Origin: Paenibacillus_AA sp045062745
Lineage (GTDB): Bacteria; Bacillota; Bacilli; Paenibacillales; NBRC-103111
Reading direction: 5' to 3'
Length of the DNA: 64,000 nucleotides
Assembly: GCF_045062745.1 (NCBI RefSeq)
Contig: NZ_JBJGED010000007.1
Location: 237,756-301,755 of the forward strand
Position 1 is the stretch's first letter; each line of letters starts with the position of its first letter. The notes below the pieces were generated by a model. It was not told the DNA's origin and did no database searches. It worked only from the letters and a program-made list of their open reading frames with translations. The translations under genes were made by a program, and so were the position numbers. Positions 50,979 to 59,677 of the stretch are shown here, piece by piece.

Positions 50979-52085
50979 ATGACGGATTTGTACCGGTTCG
51001 ACTTCGGTGTAGACGAGGCGGAGGAAGGCTATACGAAAATAACGCTAAACGATCGCTATTCCCCTTCGCGCACGTATGGTTTCGTCCGAGCCGACAAAAT
51101 TAGCGCCTTGAACCGGGGAGAAGGCGGGACGCTCCGCCGCGATTTCATTATTCCTTACGAGGCTTCATTCATCGTCGATGTGCCGGACGGGATCTACACG
51201 GTGACCGCGCTGCTCGGCGATGAGCACGCCGCGACGGAAACGACGATCAAGACCGGGGAGGGGCGGCTCGTCGTTCACAAGCTGCGCACCGGGTCGGGCC
51301 AATACGTCCGGACGAGCTTCTCCGTCTGGGTAACGGGCGGACGATTGGCGCTCGTCTTCGGGGGACTCGCGCCTCGGCTGAATGCGCTAGAAATCTCGCA
51401 CACGCCGCAGACGTGCACGATCTTCCTGGCCGGCGATTCGACGGTGACGGAACAGCCTACGGACGGCTATCCGTATGCAGGGTGGGGACAGATGCTGCCG
51501 CTGTTCGTCAAGGCGGACGCCGCCGTGGCCAACTATGCGTTGTCGGGTCGGAGCTCCAAAAGCTTTATCGGAGAAGGGCACCTCGATGCGATCTGGAGCC
51601 GCATCAAGCCTTATGATTACTTGCTCGTTCAATTCGGCCATAACGACCAGAAGTTCGATGAAGCGCGTCATACCGAGCCGTTCACGACCTACCAGGAAAC
51701 ACTCATGCGATACATCCATGGCGCCCGGGAGCGGAATGCTTTCCCGGTGCTGCTCACCCCCGTGCATCGGCGTTTCTATGAGGACGACGGAACGCTGCGG
51801 GATACGCACGGCGATTACGCGACGGCCGTGCGCGAGCTCGCTGGCCGCGAAGGCGTGCCGCTGGTCGATCTGGCAGCCAAAAGCAAGGAGCTGTTCGAGC
51901 GGCTAGGCCCGGAAGGGACACGGTCCATATTCATGCAGCTCGCGCCTGGCGAGTTCATGAACTTTCCGGAGGGTGTGAACGACAACACCCACTTTCAGGA
52001 GCACGGCGCCATTCAGGTTGCCGGATTGGTGAAGGAGGGGCTTCAGCAGCTGGGGCTGCAGCCGCTCATGCTTTATTTGCGTTGA
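50979..52085 (+). CDS. two-domain rhamnogalacturonan acetylesterase (SGNH hydrolase, RhgT/YesT-like)
   Basis: The 368-residue protein has an N-terminal beta-sandwich (about 1-140) and a C-terminal SGNH hydrolase domain. All four SGNH blocks are present: FLAGDSTVTEQ with nucleophile Ser154, NYALSGRSSKSF, VQFGHNDQK and the Asp/His pair in VNDNTHFQEHG. This is the rhamnogalacturonan acetylesterase family that removes acetyl groups from galacturonic acid, allowing lyases to proceed. No signal peptide, so it acts on imported fragments. GGAGAGGC precedes ATG 50979. Last gene of the catabolic operon; no clear terminator follows. Confidence 0.92.
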   Translation: MTDLYRFDFGVDEAEEGYTKITLNDRYSPSRTYGFVRADKISALNRGEGGTLRRDFIIPYEASFIVDVPDGIYTVTALLGDEHAATETTIKTGEGRLVVHKLRTGSGQYVRTSFSVWVTGGRLALVFGGLAPRLNALEISHTPQTCTIFLAGDSTVTEQPTDGYPYAGWGQMLPLFVKADAAVANYALSGRSSKSFIGEGHLDAIWSRIKPYDYLLVQFGHNDQKFDEARHTEPFTTYQETLMRYIHGARERNAFPVLLTPVHRRFYEDDGTLRDTHGDYATAVRELAGREGVPLVDLAAKSKELFERLGPEGTRSIFMQLAPGEFMNFPEGVNDNTHFQEHGAIQVAGLVKEGLQQLGLQPLMLYLR

Positions 52086-52148
52086 CCGTGGAGTTGCCCA
52101 ATCCGTGCTGCAAATGATGTTATTCTTCGTTCGAAGACGAAAAGTGCA

Positions 52149-52177
52149 TTGACAAGACAAGAAGCCGGGGATTATAT
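52149..52177 (+). promoter_or_regulatory. sigma-A promoter of the SulP-type gene
   Basis: TTGACA (52149-52154), a 17-base spacer and TTATAT (52172-52177) form a good promoter 51 bases before the start codon. Confidence 0.75.
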
Positions 52178-52181
52178 TTAC

Positions 52182-52207
52182 TGTATATTCAAATAATCAA
52201 ATATACA
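52182..52207. promoter_or_regulatory. ArsR-type operator dyad at the SulP promoter
   Basis: TGTATATT (52182-52189) and AATATACA (52200-52207) form a dyad around an AT-rich centre with tandem TCAAAT words. It covers the expected transcription start. ArsR/SmtB repressors bind 12-2-12 dyads of this type, and an ArsR-family gene follows the transporter gene. Confidence 0.7.
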
Positions 52208-52227
52208 GGAAACGAAGGGCTGCCGGC

Positions 52228-53943
52228 ATGAAATGGAAAGGACGTTTCGAAGGTTATCATCTTCAATCCTTGCAGAAAGACTGCATCTCCAGCTTAATTG
52301 TCGGGATTATCGCCATTCCGCTAGGAATGGCTTTTGCCATTGCGTCCGGGGTGAAGCCGGAGTATGGTCTATACACCACGATCATCGCCGGCATCCTGAT
52401 TTCGCTCGCAGGGGGATCCCGCTTGCAGATCGGCGGTCCTACGGGCGCTTTCGTCCCGATCCTGTTCGGCATCGTCGTCCAATACGGGTACGAGAATTTG
52501 CTCATCGCCGGCATCCTGGCCGGGATTTTGCTGATCTTGATGGGGCTCTTGAAGCTGGGAGCGCTTATTCATTATATTCCACGGCCCGTCACGATCGGGT
52601 TCACCGCCGGTATTGCTGTGATCATCTTCTCGGGACAAATCGCCAATTTCCTGGGGCTCTCCGACATTGAGAAGCATGAAGCGTTCATAGCCAATATGAA
52701 GGAAATTGTCCTGCATCTCGGCTCGGTCAACCCGTACAGCGTAATCACAGCTAGCCTTTGTCTGGCACTGATCCTGATTACGCCGCGCGTCCTGCCCAAG
52801 GTGCCGGGCTCCTTGATCGGGCTTGTGCTCTCCAGCGTTGCAGCGACGATTTTCTTCGACGGTCAAGTGGCGACAATCGGGTCCACGTTCGGTCGGATTC
52901 CAAGCACGCTCCCCGCCTTTCATATTCCGGACATCACGCTGGACCGAGTCGTGCAGCTGCTGAACCCGGCTCTCGTCATCGCGGTGCTGGGCGGAATCGA
53001 ATCGCTGCTGTCCGCTGTGGTGGCCGACGGGATGACCGGGGACCGGCACAACAGCAATCGCGAGCTGATCGGGCAAGGAGTGGCCAACGTCATCACGCCG
53101 CTATTCGGGGGGATACCGGCTACCGGGGCCATCGCCCGTACGGCGACCAACATCAAGAGTGGTGCGGTATCCCCAATTTCCGGGATGCTCCATGGCCTCG
53201 TCGTCCTGCTCGTGCTGCTGCTGTTCGCCCCGTACGCCGCGCGGATTCCGCTTGCCAGCATCGCACCGATTCTGATGGTGGTCGCGTGGAACATGAGTGA
53301 GCGCGCGCATTTCGCCCATACGCTGCGGACACGGTCGGGAGATTCGATCGTCCTGTTGATTACGTTCGCCCTTACGGTATTCGTGAACTTGACGGTAGCG
53401 GTGGAGGCCGGACTCGTGCTGGCTATGATTTTGTTCGTGAAGCGGATGAGCGACAGCTTGACGGTCGCCAAGGTGCTGCCGAACCGCTCCGGCCGGCAGG
53501 AGAAGCTGGAAGCCGCCACCGTAACCGATAACCACGATTGTCCGCAAATCAGCATCATTACAATCGAGGGCTCCCTTTTCTTCGGAGCGGCCTCCGCCTT
53601 CGAGGAATCGATCCGGCGGCTCATCCGTGAGGATCCGAACATCGTCCTTCTCCGCATGGGCCTAGTGCCGCACATCGATACGACGGGTGAGGCCAAGCTT
53701 GCCAAACTCGTCAAAGCATGTAAAAATCAAAATAAGCTCGTGCTCGTCTCCGGTCTCCAGTTCCAACCCAAAGAGATTTTGCAGAGAACGGGGCTAGCCG
53801 CGACGATCGGGCCGGTTCACATGTTCGAGCGGACGGGGGACGCGATTGCGTACGCTCTAGCCCGAGTGGAGCCGAACAAGTGTGTAGGGTGCCGGCACTA
53901 TGCGTTCCGGGAATGCGAGCAATTATCGGAGCGAACCCCATAA
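52228..53943 (+). CDS. SulP-family anion transporter with STAS domain
   Basis: The 571-residue protein has the SulP membrane domain (about 15-420; IVGIIAIPLGMAFAIASG, GGPTGAFVPILFGIV, the consensus-like segment LNPALVIAVLGGIESLLSA). A C-terminal STAS domain (about 445-550) follows with the conserved IDTTGEAKL loop. SulP carriers move sulfate, bicarbonate or related anions. A short cysteine-rich tail follows the STAS domain (CVGCRHYAFRECEQL), which is not part of a standard SulP protein. Transcription starts at an operator-like dyad, and the likely repressor gene is directly downstream. The start ATG 52228 has AACGAAGGG upstream, a modest site. Confidence 0.93.
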   Translation: MKWKGRFEGYHLQSLQKDCISSLIVGIIAIPLGMAFAIASGVKPEYGLYTTIIAGILISLAGGSRLQIGGPTGAFVPILFGIVVQYGYENLLIAGILAGILLILMGLLKLGALIHYIPRPVTIGFTAGIAVIIFSGQIANFLGLSDIEKHEAFIANMKEIVLHLGSVNPYSVITASLCLALILITPRVLPKVPGSLIGLVLSSVAATIFFDGQVATIGSTFGRIPSTLPAFHIPDITLDRVVQLLNPALVIAVLGGIESLLSAVVADGMTGDRHNSNRELIGQGVANVITPLFGGIPATGAIARTATNIKSGAVSPISGMLHGLVVLLVLLLFAPYAARIPLASIAPILMVVAWNMSERAHFAHTLRTRSGDSIVLLITFALTVFVNLTVAVEAGLVLAMILFVKRMSDSLTVAKVLPNRSGRQEKLEAATVTDNHDCPQISIITIEGSLFFGAASAFEESIRRLIREDPNIVLLRMGLVPHIDTTGEAKLAKLVKACKNQNKLVLVSGLQFQPKEILQRTGLAATIGPVHMFERTGDAIAYALARVEPNKCVGCRHYAFRECEQLSERTP

Positions 53944-53985
53944 TGGATAAGACATCGCTAAGCCACACCGACTATGGAGGACTAT

Positions 53986-54315
53986 GTGTTGAATCGAGAG
54001 CTTCAGCAATTTAAAGCGGATTTCTTCAAAGCGTTAGGCCATCCGTTGCGGATTCGGATTCTGGAGCTGCTGGCGGAAGGGGACAAAAACGTCAATGAGC
54101 TGCAAGCGATCATCGGGAGCGACGGCTCTGCCGTATCCCAACAGCTGGCGATCCTTCGCAGCAAGAACATCGTGTTCGGTACGAAGGACGGGAACAAAGT
54201 CACCTATTCGCTGCGCGATCCGATGATTAAAGAGCTGCTGGCCGTCGCTCGCGAAATTTTCAATAATCATCTCATCGATACGATCTCCATGTTCGACCGT
54301 TTGACGGAGCAATAG
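53986..54315 (+). CDS. ArsR-family transcriptional repressor
   Basis: The product is about 109 residues, a single winged helix (FFKALGHPLRIRILELLAEG, NVNELQAIIGSDGSAVSQQLAILRSKNIV, then the wing KDGNKVTYSLRDP). The cysteine-rich metal site of metal-sensing ArsR proteins (ELCVCD in helix 3) is absent and there are no cysteines, so it is not a classical metal sensor. It is encoded 42 bases after the SulP gene and probably binds the dyad at 52182-52207. Start is uncertain: GTG 53986 and TTG 53989 both have GGAGG at 53976-53980 at good spacing, while ATG 53974 lies in front of it. Confidence 0.88.
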   Translation: MLNRELQQFKADFFKALGHPLRIRILELLAEGDKNVNELQAIIGSDGSAVSQQLAILRSKNIVFGTKDGNKVTYSLRDPMIKELLAVAREIFNNHLIDTISMFDRLTEQ

Positions 54316-54316
54316 A

Positions 54317-54363
54317 AGGCTGTTCCCGGACTCGCAGCGCGATTTCAGTGAACAGCCTTTTTG
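54317..54363 (+). terminator. Terminator of the SulP-ArsR operon
   Basis: AGGCTGTTC (54317-54325) pairs with GAACAGCCT (54350-54358), followed by TTTTT. Confidence 0.85.
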
Positions 54364-54446
54364 GCGTGCACCGTACGTGGTAGGATAAGGACATAACGTC
54401 AAAGGCACCAATCACTGAGCGGGGTTCCGCAGGGAGGCAGAGTCGC

Positions 54447-55310
54447 ATGGATAAGACTCAGAACATCGACATTAGCATATGCTCGTACAGCTTTCACCGG
54501 CTATTGGCGGCAGGCAAGCAGGACATCTTCCAATACATCGCGGATTGCAAGACGCTTGGCTGCACGCAGCTCGACCCCTGGAACGCCCATCTGGCAGAGC
54601 TCGACAGCGGCAGCCAAGTGCTGCATGCGGGCTCGAACCCGGGCCAATCCCACCATCTGACCGCGGCGGACGACGACTACTTGGACCGGGTGAAGGCCGC
54701 CGCCGAGCAAGCGGGCTTGCCGTTCGGCTGCATAGCGGTGGACGGTGCGCATATTTACGAGGAGCGCGAAGAAGACCGCCGCAAAAACCGGGAGAAAGCG
54801 TACCGCTGGATCGCGGTGGCCGCCAAGCTAGGCGCATCGCACATTCGGATCGACGCAGGCGGTCCCCAAGTATTGACAGACGGGGTCCTGCAGATCATCG
54901 TGGACGGCTACAATGACATTATAGCCCGGGCGGAGGAGGCCGGCGTGCAAGTGCTGATCGAGAATCACTGGGGGCCGTCCCGCGACCCGGACCAGCTGAT
55001 TGCCATTCTGGACGCCGTCCCGAAGCTCGGGCTGCTGCTCGATTCCTGGAACTGGGCCCCGGGCAAGCAAGCGGATGGATGGCTGCAATGCGCCAAGTAT
55101 GCCAAGCTGCTGCATATCAAAACCTTTCATTTCACCGATGAGGGCGATGAGCTGACTCAGAACATTTCCGCCTTCTGCCGGCTGCTCGCGGGTAGCGGCT
55201 ATGCAGGCAGTTGGGGCGTGGAGAGCGTGCCGCGGGACGGGGACGAGATCGAGGGAGCGCGCAAGACGATTGCCCTGATTCGGCGTTCTCTGGCAGCAAT
55301 GGCGGAATGA
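54447..55310 (+). CDS. sugar phosphate isomerase/epimerase (xylose isomerase-like TIM barrel)
   Basis: The 287-residue protein matches AP-endonuclease-2/xylose-isomerase-like TIM barrels: ISICSYSFHRLL, LGCTQLDPWN, KLGASHIRIDAGG, VLIENHWGPSRDPDQL with the metal-binding Glu, GLLLDSWNW, LLHIKTFHF and GSWGVESVP near the end. Such enzymes isomerise or epimerise free or phosphorylated sugars and inositols. The GH29-type gene starts 26 bases later, suggesting one operon for a fucose- or uronate-containing glycan. GGGAGGC lies upstream of ATG 54447. Confidence 0.87.
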   Translation: MDKTQNIDISICSYSFHRLLAAGKQDIFQYIADCKTLGCTQLDPWNAHLAELDSGSQVLHAGSNPGQSHHLTAADDDYLDRVKAAAEQAGLPFGCIAVDGAHIYEEREEDRRKNREKAYRWIAVAAKLGASHIRIDAGGPQVLTDGVLQIIVDGYNDIIARAEEAGVQVLIENHWGPSRDPDQLIAILDAVPKLGLLLDSWNWAPGKQADGWLQCAKYAKLLHIKTFHFTDEGDELTQNISAFCRLLAGSGYAGSWGVESVPRDGDEIEGARKTIALIRRSLAAMAE

Positions 55311-55336
55311 GTCTTGAAAAGGGAGGAGTCGGAATT

Positions 55337-56592
55337 ATGCAATCGGTAACGCATGTAACCCCAACCGCCAGACAGCTGGCTTATCAGGATTGGGAGTTCG
55401 GACTGTTCGTTCATTTTGGGCTCCGTACGTTTTATGAAGGTTATAAGGATTTCGACGAGAGGCCGATGACACCGAATGCCTTCCATCCGTCGGGACTGGA
55501 CTGCGAGCAATGGATTCGGGTGGCCAGCGATGCGGGAATGAAGTACGCGGTGCTGACGGCGAAGCATCATGACGGGTTCTCCAACTGGCCGTCCCGATAT
55601 AGTGAATTTACCGTCGCGGCTTCCCCCTGGAAGGGCGGTCAGGGCGACGTCGTACGCGAATTTGTAGATGCGTGCCGGAAGTACGGCTTGAAGCCCGGCC
55701 TGTACTATTCGCCTTATGACGGATCGGCGGGGTTCTACTCGCAGGACGCGAAAGCTTACGACGACTACTTCGTGAATCAGATTACAGAGCTGTTGACCGG
55801 CTATGGGGAGATCGACATCCTGTGGTTCGACGGATGCGGCTCCGAGGGACATACGTACGATTGGCCTCGCATTATCGGGGAGATTCGCCGCTTGCAGCCG
55901 AATATATTGATTTTTAACATGGGCGATCCGAACTTCCGCTGGGTGGGCAATGAGGACGGTATCGCGCCTTTGCCGTGCTGGAACGTCGTGGACACGACCG
56001 ACTTCTCGATCTACACGGAACGGCAGGACCGGCTGGACGGACAGCTGTGGCTGCCGGCGGAATGCGACGTGCAGCTGCGTTCCACCTGGTTCTACAGCGA
56101 CCAAAACGAACATACGGCAAAGAGCTTGGATGAGCTGATGGGGCTGTACTATCTCTCCGTAGGCCGGGGCGCGAACTTGCTGCTGAATGTGGGCCCCGAC
56201 CGGGAAGGCCGCTTCCCCGAGCTGGACGCCGAACGGCTTCAGCAGATGGGAGCGGAGATCAGCCGGCGCTTCGGATCCCCCCTGGGGACGCTCACCGAGT
56301 GCACGGTTGCCGACCGGTCATGGCTATATAAGCCGGAGCAGCCGATGCTCATCGATCATATCGTAATCGGGGAAGACTGACGGGCGGCGAGCGGGTACGG
56401 CGCTTCACGATCACGATCATAACGGCCAAATCCCGCCGGCCGGTCCCGATCTATGAGGGCCGGAATATCGGCCACAAGGCGATTATCCGGATTCCGGCCG
56501 TGAAGGCGTCCGAAGTCCGGTTGGACATCACGGAGAGTGAGGGGGAACCGGCTATGCGGGACCTCTCGTTCCATTATGTCGGCGGCTTATGA
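55337..56592 (+). pseudogene. alpha-L-fucosidase (GH29), frameshifted near the C-terminus
   Basis: From ATG 55337 (GGGAGGAG eight bases upstream) a GH29 catalytic domain of 347 residues is open: WEFGLFVHFG, KYAVLTAKHHDGF, PGLYYSPYD, the nucleophile segment DILWFDGCGS and NLLLNVGPDREGRF. It stops at TGA 56378-56380 just after DHIVIGED. In the +1 frame the protein continues from CTG 56377 with LTGGERVRRFTITI, YEGRNIGHKAIIRIP and VRLDITESEGEP to TGA 56590-56592, which is the usual GH29 C-terminal beta domain. One base appears to be missing between about 56372 and 56378. Either a recent inactivating mutation, a truncated but active enzyme, or a sequencing error. Confidence 0.85.
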
Positions 56593-56880
56593 TGAGAAAA
56601 CGAGCCGGATTCGAAGCGAGGTTCGAGGCCGTACGTCGGGAGGTCCGGGACCGCATTCTGAGCGGGAGTCTTCACGCCGGGGAGTAATTGCCGACCGAGT
56701 GGCTGCTGAGCGAGCAGCAAGCTGAGCCGGACGTCGATTCGCCGCATCTTGGCCGAGTTCGAGGAGGACGGGCTGCTGGGCAGATTGCGCAGGCGGGCCG
56801 GCTGGACGCTCTGCTCGCCACTACACCCGACGAGTGGGGCGCGTGCTGCATGATCTATCTAAAATCATTAGCGGTGTGAG
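56589..56880 (+). pseudogene. decayed GntR-family regulator
   Basis: ATG 56589 overlaps the ancestral GH29 stop. The frame reads EVRDRILSGSLHAGE and then meets TAA at 56685-56687, where functional GntR proteins have an aromatic residue before LPTE. It continues as LPTEWLLSEQ, then needs a frame shift near 56718-56724 to read SRTSIRRILAEFEEDGLL. So the winged-helix domain carries one nonsense codon and one indel of about two bases, and no effector domain follows. It was presumably the local regulator of the isomerase-fucosidase operon. Confidence 0.8.
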
Positions 56881-56915
56881 CCATGCTAATCGTTTGGCCT
56901 TACAGAAAAACTACG

Positions 56916-56962
56916 AAAAGACCGTTTTAAGCCTTTTTTCCAAGCTGAATACGGTCTTTTTT
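56916..56962 (+). terminator. Terminator after the GntR remnant
   Basis: AAAAGACCGT (56916-56925) pairs with ACGGTCTTTT (56951-56960), followed by more T. It closes the isomerase/GH29/GntR unit. Confidence 0.85.
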
Positions 56963-57218
56963 ATATGGACCGGCTCTTTACGTTTTGTAATCCAATTTTT
57001 GGCTTCCGATGGCTCGCGCCGTTTAATCTGCAGTGGGGGGAAGGATTGGCTCGGGTTTGAAAACCTCCGGGGGACGGCAGCTTATTATTCACCGCACCGA
57101 TCTCGATTCTATGCCAGGTATCCGTGTGAGCATTCGGTAATTCGGACAAATCCAGGCCGAATGATCTCCTTTTCACTCGAATATAATCGTAACGAATCAA
57201 AGGGAATGGGGAAATGGG
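56963..57218 (+). other. leader of the ECF operon, no element recognised
   Basis: This 256-base stretch precedes an ECF transporter operon, where vitamin riboswitches are common. I looked for TPP, cobalamin, FMN, preQ1 and THF core motifs and found none. TATAAT at 57182-57187 is a possible -10, with no clear -35 (GAATGA at 57159-57164). Confidence 0.4.
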
Positions 57219-58067
57219 ATGCCCGCAGCCGCCAAATCGCCGTCCGTCGTTTTTGAGAACGTTTCATTCCGTTATTCGGAGCATACCGAATGGATCGTAA
57301 AAGATATCAATATTAGCATTGCTCCTGGCGAATGGATATCCATCGTAGGAGGAAATGGTTCGGGGAAGTCCACCTTCGTTAAATTAGTAAACGGCTTGTT
57401 GCAACCAAGTCTGGGACAGGTGCTCGTCTTCGGGGAATCTACCGGTCCTGCGAATGTTCGAAAGATCCGTCAGTCGGTTGGAATTGTTTTTCAAAATCCC
57501 TATGAACAGACAGTCGGCGTTACGGTCGAAGAGGATATCGCGTTCGGTTTGCAAAACCTATTGTGCCCGCGGGAGGAGATAATCTCGCGAATAGACAACA
57601 TATTGAAGTTGTTGCGATTAGAAGAACTTCGGTACCGTCCCGTTCGAACGTTATCCGGCGGGCAAAAGCAATCGGTTGCGATCGCCGGTATCCTCGTCAT
57701 GGAGCCGCAAATTATTATTTTTGATGAAGCCTCGTCCATGTTGGATCCGCAAAACGCCGGCAAGCTGCTAGGCGTCATGTCCGATCTTCATCGTATGGGG
57801 CTTACCGTCATTCAAGTTACGCATGATCCGGAAGACATCTGGAAGGCGGACCGGATTTTGGTGCTCCATCATGGACGACTTGCTTTTGCCGGAGACGTCC
57901 CCACATTAATGAAGCAAGCCGACATTCTCGAAGAGGCTCAGACGCTGCCCCCGTTTCTTGTACGTTTACAAAAAGCGCTTCGCACGAAAGGTATGGAACT
58001 GCCTGCCTGCTGCGGATCGGAAAAGGAATTGGCCAAATCGATATGGGAATCGATTTCCGCGATGTAA
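57219..58067 (+). CDS. ecfA1: ECF transporter ATPase (EcfA1/CbiO type)
   Basis: The 282-residue ABC ATPase has Walker A GGNGSGKST, Q-loop VFQNPYEQ, signature LSGGQKQ, Walker B IIIFDEASSMLDP and the H-loop VTHD. The DEASSMLDP variant is typical of the EcfA1/CbiO subfamily of energy-coupling factor transporters. It works as a heterodimer with the next gene product on the membrane protein EcfT. The genes overlap by 25 bases. Start ATG 57219 has a weak site (AATGGGG). Confidence 0.93.
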   Translation: MPAAAKSPSVVFENVSFRYSEHTEWIVKDINISIAPGEWISIVGGNGSGKSTFVKLVNGLLQPSLGQVLVFGESTGPANVRKIRQSVGIVFQNPYEQTVGVTVEEDIAFGLQNLLCPREEIISRIDNILKLLRLEELRYRPVRTLSGGQKQSVAIAGILVMEPQIIIFDEASSMLDPQNAGKLLGVMSDLHRMGLTVIQVTHDPEDIWKADRILVLHHGRLAFAGDVPTLMKQADILEEAQTLPPFLVRLQKALRTKGMELPACCGSEKELAKSIWESISAM

Positions 58068-58894
58068 GCTATACGCATGCCAAAAAGACGGTCATGGAGC
58101 ATAAAGCAGTGGGCAGCATTACGTTCTCCATACCCGATGGACAATTCGTTGCCATCATGGGCCCTTCCGGGTCTGGCAAAACCACTTTGGGATTGCTGTG
58201 TGCCGGTTTTTTAATGCCTGACACCGGTCTCGTATACGTGGATCATATCCCGACGAACAGCAGAAAAAACCGCTCCGCTCTATCGAACAAAGTCGCTTAC
58301 GTTTCTCAATTTCCCGAGCATCAGTTGTTTGAAGAAACGGTATTCCGGGATATCCGGTACGGGCTTCGCCGGAAGAAGTATAGCGAGCAGGAAATAACGG
58401 GAAGAGTGAAAGACGCGATGGAATGCGTTGGACTTTCCTTTGAAGCATACAAGGATCGCTCTCCTTTTCAACTTAGCGGCGGAGAACAAAGAAGGGTGGC
58501 ATTGGCAGGAGCCGTCGTTCTGGAGCCCAAGATTCTGATATTGGATGAGCCGACGGCCGGACTGGATCCATGGACACGCGGAAAGTTTCTCGCTTTGCTG
58601 ACCGAACTTCAACGAACCAAGCCTATGACGATCGTCTGCATTACCCATCATCTACAGGATGCTTTGGATTACGCAGATCGGCTGGTCATATTAAATAACG
58701 GAAGATTAGTATATGACTTGAAACCTGCCGAAATCCGAAATGTGTTGGAAGATCCTGCTATAGCTTTATCACCGACACCTTTACTGCGCTTCCGCAAGGA
58801 ACTCGAAATCTTTTTCCCGGGAAAAATCGATTCGGAGCTCATTCAAGAAAACCAGCTCCTCGCCTTTATAACCGAACGACTGACGCGGACTTAG
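58043..58894 (+). CDS. ecfA2: ECF transporter ATPase (EcfA2 type)
   Basis: The 283-residue ABC ATPase has Walker A GPSGSGKTT, Q-loop SQFPEHQLFEETV, signature LSGGEQRRV, Walker B LILDEPTAGLDP and an H-loop THH. The FPEHQLFEETV text is characteristic of EcfA2. It overlaps the upstream ATPase gene and is followed ten bases later by the EcfT gene, so all are one operon. Confidence 0.93.
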   Translation: MGIDFRDVSYTHAKKTVMEHKAVGSITFSIPDGQFVAIMGPSGSGKTTLGLLCAGFLMPDTGLVYVDHIPTNSRKNRSALSNKVAYVSQFPEHQLFEETVFRDIRYGLRRKKYSEQEITGRVKDAMECVGLSFEAYKDRSPFQLSGGEQRRVALAGAVVLEPKILILDEPTAGLDPWTRGKFLALLTELQRTKPMTIVCITHHLQDALDYADRLVILNNGRLVYDLKPAEIRNVLEDPAIALSPTPLLRFRKELEIFFPGKIDSELIQENQLLAFITERLTRT

Positions 58895-58904
58895 GAGATG
58901 AACC

Positions 58905-59654
58905 ATGAGCAGCTTCGGAGCGTTATCCACTCTGCAATATGTACCTGGCGATTCCCTGCTGCACCGGCTGGATCCCCGCTCGAAATATGGGTTTGCCGTT
59001 AGTTATTCGATAAGTCTTGTTACTTCCCATTCACTTACAACCTGCTTTATATATACGCTTATCGCCTTATTTTTGTTTCTGCTCTCCAAACTCCGTTTTT
59101 ACTTATTCTGGGAAAATACTCGAGGACTGTTAGTCGTCCTACTCCTATTCATTTCCCTTCAAATCGTGTTAAACGGAGTAGAGGACGCGGCGCTAATGAC
59201 GTTAAAAATGATTTCTTTTATCCTAATGGTTACGATCCTTTTATCGACTACGCCGCCAGAAAAACAATTGGAAGGGCTGCGCAAAATGTTGTCCCCCTTG
59301 CGCCGCTTTGGGGTGAAGACCGAATCGTGTGCGGTTATGTTCATGATTGCCGTCATTTATCTTCCGCTTCTTTTGGAAGATCTCATGCGAATCATGCAAG
59401 CACAGAGAGTACGGGGACCGCAGTATGGCAGATGGAATTTGGCTTGGCGGGGGAGAGATATGATTTTCCTGTTGACGCCGTTACTTCTCACGACCTTCAG
59501 GCGTGCCGAACGCTTGTCCGATGCTATGGAGTCCCGCTGTTTCCGGCCCGGCAGCGAGCGAACCACGCTCTATCCATTGAAATTAGGCAGGCTCGATATC
59601 ATCGTGTTGATCCTGGCCCTGCTGCTTCCATTTATTCATATTAATTCTGAGTGA
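58905..59654 (+). CDS. ecfT: ECF transporter transmembrane coupling protein EcfT
   Basis: The 249-residue membrane protein begins with the EcfT text YVPGDSLLHRLDPRSKYGFAV and contains about five or six helices. The coupling motif MQAQRVRGPQ has the Arg/Gly signature by which EcfT binds the ATPases. A second short helix set includes FRRAERLSDAMESRCF, also standard for the family. It links the ATPase pair to a substrate-binding S subunit, probably the next gene product. Confidence 0.93.
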   Translation: MSSFGALSTLQYVPGDSLLHRLDPRSKYGFAVSYSISLVTSHSLTTCFIYTLIALFLFLLSKLRFYLFWENTRGLLVVLLLFISLQIVLNGVEDAALMTLKMISFILMVTILLSTTPPEKQLEGLRKMLSPLRRFGVKTESCAVMFMIAVIYLPLLLEDLMRIMQAQRVRGPQYGRWNLAWRGRDMIFLLTPLLLTTFRRAERLSDAMESRCFRPGSERTTLYPLKLGRLDIIVLILALLLPFIHINSE

Positions 59655-59677
59655 TCAAAGAAGGGAGCGGTATAAAC

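Noticed and set aside
56963..57218. Possible vitamin riboswitch before the ECF operon
   Set aside because: None of the core motifs of TPP, cobalamin, FMN, preQ1 or THF riboswitches could be found by eye.
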